A stretch of 64,000 nt of DNA from Rivularia sp. T60_A2020_040 (GTDB lineage Bacteria; Cyanobacteriota; Cyanobacteriia; Cyanobacteriales; Nostocaceae). The stretch is taken from the NCBI GenBank assembly GCA_015272215.1, contig JACYMD010000045.1, positions 1 to 64,000 of the forward strand. The letters run 5' to 3'. The notes beneath the pieces are model-generated. The model was not told where the DNA came from and did not search any database. It saw only the letters and a program-made list of their open reading frames with translations. Shown one piece after another: positions 63,059-64,000 of the stretch; position 1 is the first letter of the stretch; each line of letters opens with the position of its first letter. The position numbers and the translations under genes are program-made.

Positions 63059-64000
63059 TTAACCTTTTTCAGGAAATTTTGGTAATTCTACGGAGGATAA
63101 TGATTTTCGTCCTTTAGGTGGACGTTTGGGATAAATCAATGGGGAAGGAGAATTAGTATGATACTCATCATTGTTGATCAACTCAAAAGATGCGGCATTT
63201 TCGGATAAGTCAAAAGCTGGAAAATGAGAAATTTCTTCCCAATAATCTTGAGTTTCACTGTCACTATTCTCATTCATCGATGAGGTAAAACTTATCGTCT
63301 GCTCGTTGTTTGTGGAATAATTTTGATCGGTTTGAAGATTATTTATGAGATTATCATCGTTATTTGTTCCACGGGGTTCGATAACAGTTTTCCAATTAGG
63401 AATTATCGCGGATGAGTTTTCTACATTTTCTTTTGGGGGAGATTTTTGCAATCCAGATTCAGTTTGAGAAAAAAATGTTTGGATAACGCTATCTAACTTT
63501 TCTTCTAATTCCGATGAATCTGAGGGGGAAACTATTTGCTGTTCGGTTGCTTCCTCGGCTGCTGCATCATTTACTAAATCTTCTTTTGGCACTATATCTG
63601 GATTAGCTGAAAATTCCCAAGTAGAAGATTCTTCTGGAATTGAATTTTCACTATCATTAGCTGCGGATGTTGTCAGAATTTCTTGCCAAAGGTCATTTTG
63701 TATTTGGTATGATTCCGGTGGAGCCGACCAAGGTTGAATTGATTGTATACTTTTTATGGTTTGAGTTTGCTTAAATTTACTTAATTTTGAATTAATTGTT
63801 GTATCGGAAAAACTACTGTCGGTATCATCAAGGATATCGTAACCAGGAATTGTTGTTTCTAGACTTTTTTCCAAAGCAGCTTTAAATTGTAAAGTTTGAC
63901 GCTGCTGACGTTTGAGTCTAGTACGCAACTCCCGACAATCATTTTCTGACTGGGATAAAAGCTGAGATTGTTCGTTGTACTTAGTTTGTATTAAAGAAGA
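63059..64000 (-). CDS. Coiled-coil protein, 5' end outside the window
   Basis: The frame is open to position 64000, so the start lies beyond the right edge. Visible are 313 codons: a Gln/Leu/Arg-rich coiled coil (about the first 65 residues, with NEQSQLLSQSEND and RTRLKRQQRQT), then an acidic Ser/Asn/Glu-rich, probably disordered region, and a basic tail YPKRPPKGRKSLSSVELP. I do not recognise a family. A TTG at 63928 could be mistaken for its start. It is convergent with the cruP-like gene, 17 bp apart. Confidence 0.7.
   Translation of the reverse strand, partial: SSLIQTKYNEQSQLLSQSENDCRELRTRLKRQQRQTLQFKAALEKSLETTIPGYDILDDTDSSFSDTTINSKLSKFKQTQTIKSIQSIQPWSAPPESYQIQNDLWQEILTTSAANDSENSIPEESSTWEFSANPDIVPKEDLVNDAAAEEATEQQIVSPSDSSELEEKLDSVIQTFFSQTESGLQKSPPKENVENSSAIIPNWKTVIEPRGTNNDDNLINNLQTDQNYSTNNEQTISFTSSMNENSDSETQDYWEEISHFPAFDLSENAASFELINNDEYHTNSPSPLIYPKRPPKGRKSLSSVELPKFPEKG

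Noticed and set aside
63928-63928. Internal TTG as the start of the coiled-coil gene
   Set aside because: The frame stays open with coiled-coil character to the window edge, so the gene is cut by the window, not started here.

Overview
The window comes from an AT-rich, filamentous, heterocyst-forming cyanobacterium of the Nostocales type (my inference). The evidence is a cyanobacterial nif cluster with the heterocyst ferredoxin fdxH, nifD and nifK genes broken by XisA-type excision elements, an uptake hydrogenase locus (hupSL, hupW, hyp genes), plant/cyanobacterium-type genes (ndhH, ftrC, psb34, cruP, fused thiO-thiG), GCGATCGC (HIP1) octamers and very many short tandem repeats between genes. 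No rRNA, tRNA or CRISPR array was seen.

Positions 1-4085 are the end of a nifD element: an alpha-crystallin heat-shock protein, a dienelactone hydrolase, a DUF2780 protein and an XisA-like tyrosine recombinase next to the last 48 codons of nifD. About 510 bp further on nifK is itself interrupted by a compact 1,764-bp element (4592-6355, with a 13-bp direct repeat TTTTGTGCAAGGT at each end) carrying only a second XisA-family recombinase. Precise excision restores a 511-residue NifK. nifE, nifN, nifX, a DUF269 gene, a DUF683 gene, nifW, hesA, hesB and fdxH follow to 14403, then a molbindin gene on the other strand.

Positions 15600-32660 hold the hydrogenase system. hupW (maturation protease) lies on the minus strand, followed by a broken sucrose synthase gene, an unidentified 141-residue gene, and hupL and hupS. 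hupL is not interrupted. Reading away from hupS on the plus strand is a long run: a TPR protein, two small membrane proteins, an NHL-repeat protein, then hypF, hypC, hypD, hypE, hypA and hypB. Together they build, insert metal into and process the hydrogenase that recycles H2 made by nitrogenase, so the two halves of the window are functionally linked.

Positions 32800-64000 are mostly chromosomal housekeeping genes: a DUF58 protein, a DUF1350 protein, ftrC, a DUF309 protein, an LPS-transport set (OstA-like, lptB, LptF/G permease), a stress protein, a damaged cheB/cheR/histidine-kinase locus, a DUF433/DUF5615 toxin-antitoxin pair inserted at the 3' end of rsmH, ndhH, a MidA-like methyltransferase, a dehydrogenase, a large TPR protein, psb34, thiO-thiG, cimA, a CruP-like flavoprotein and the 3' part of a coiled-coil gene running off the right edge. 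Short tandem repeats and palindromic repeats fill many gaps and in one case form the end of a coding region.
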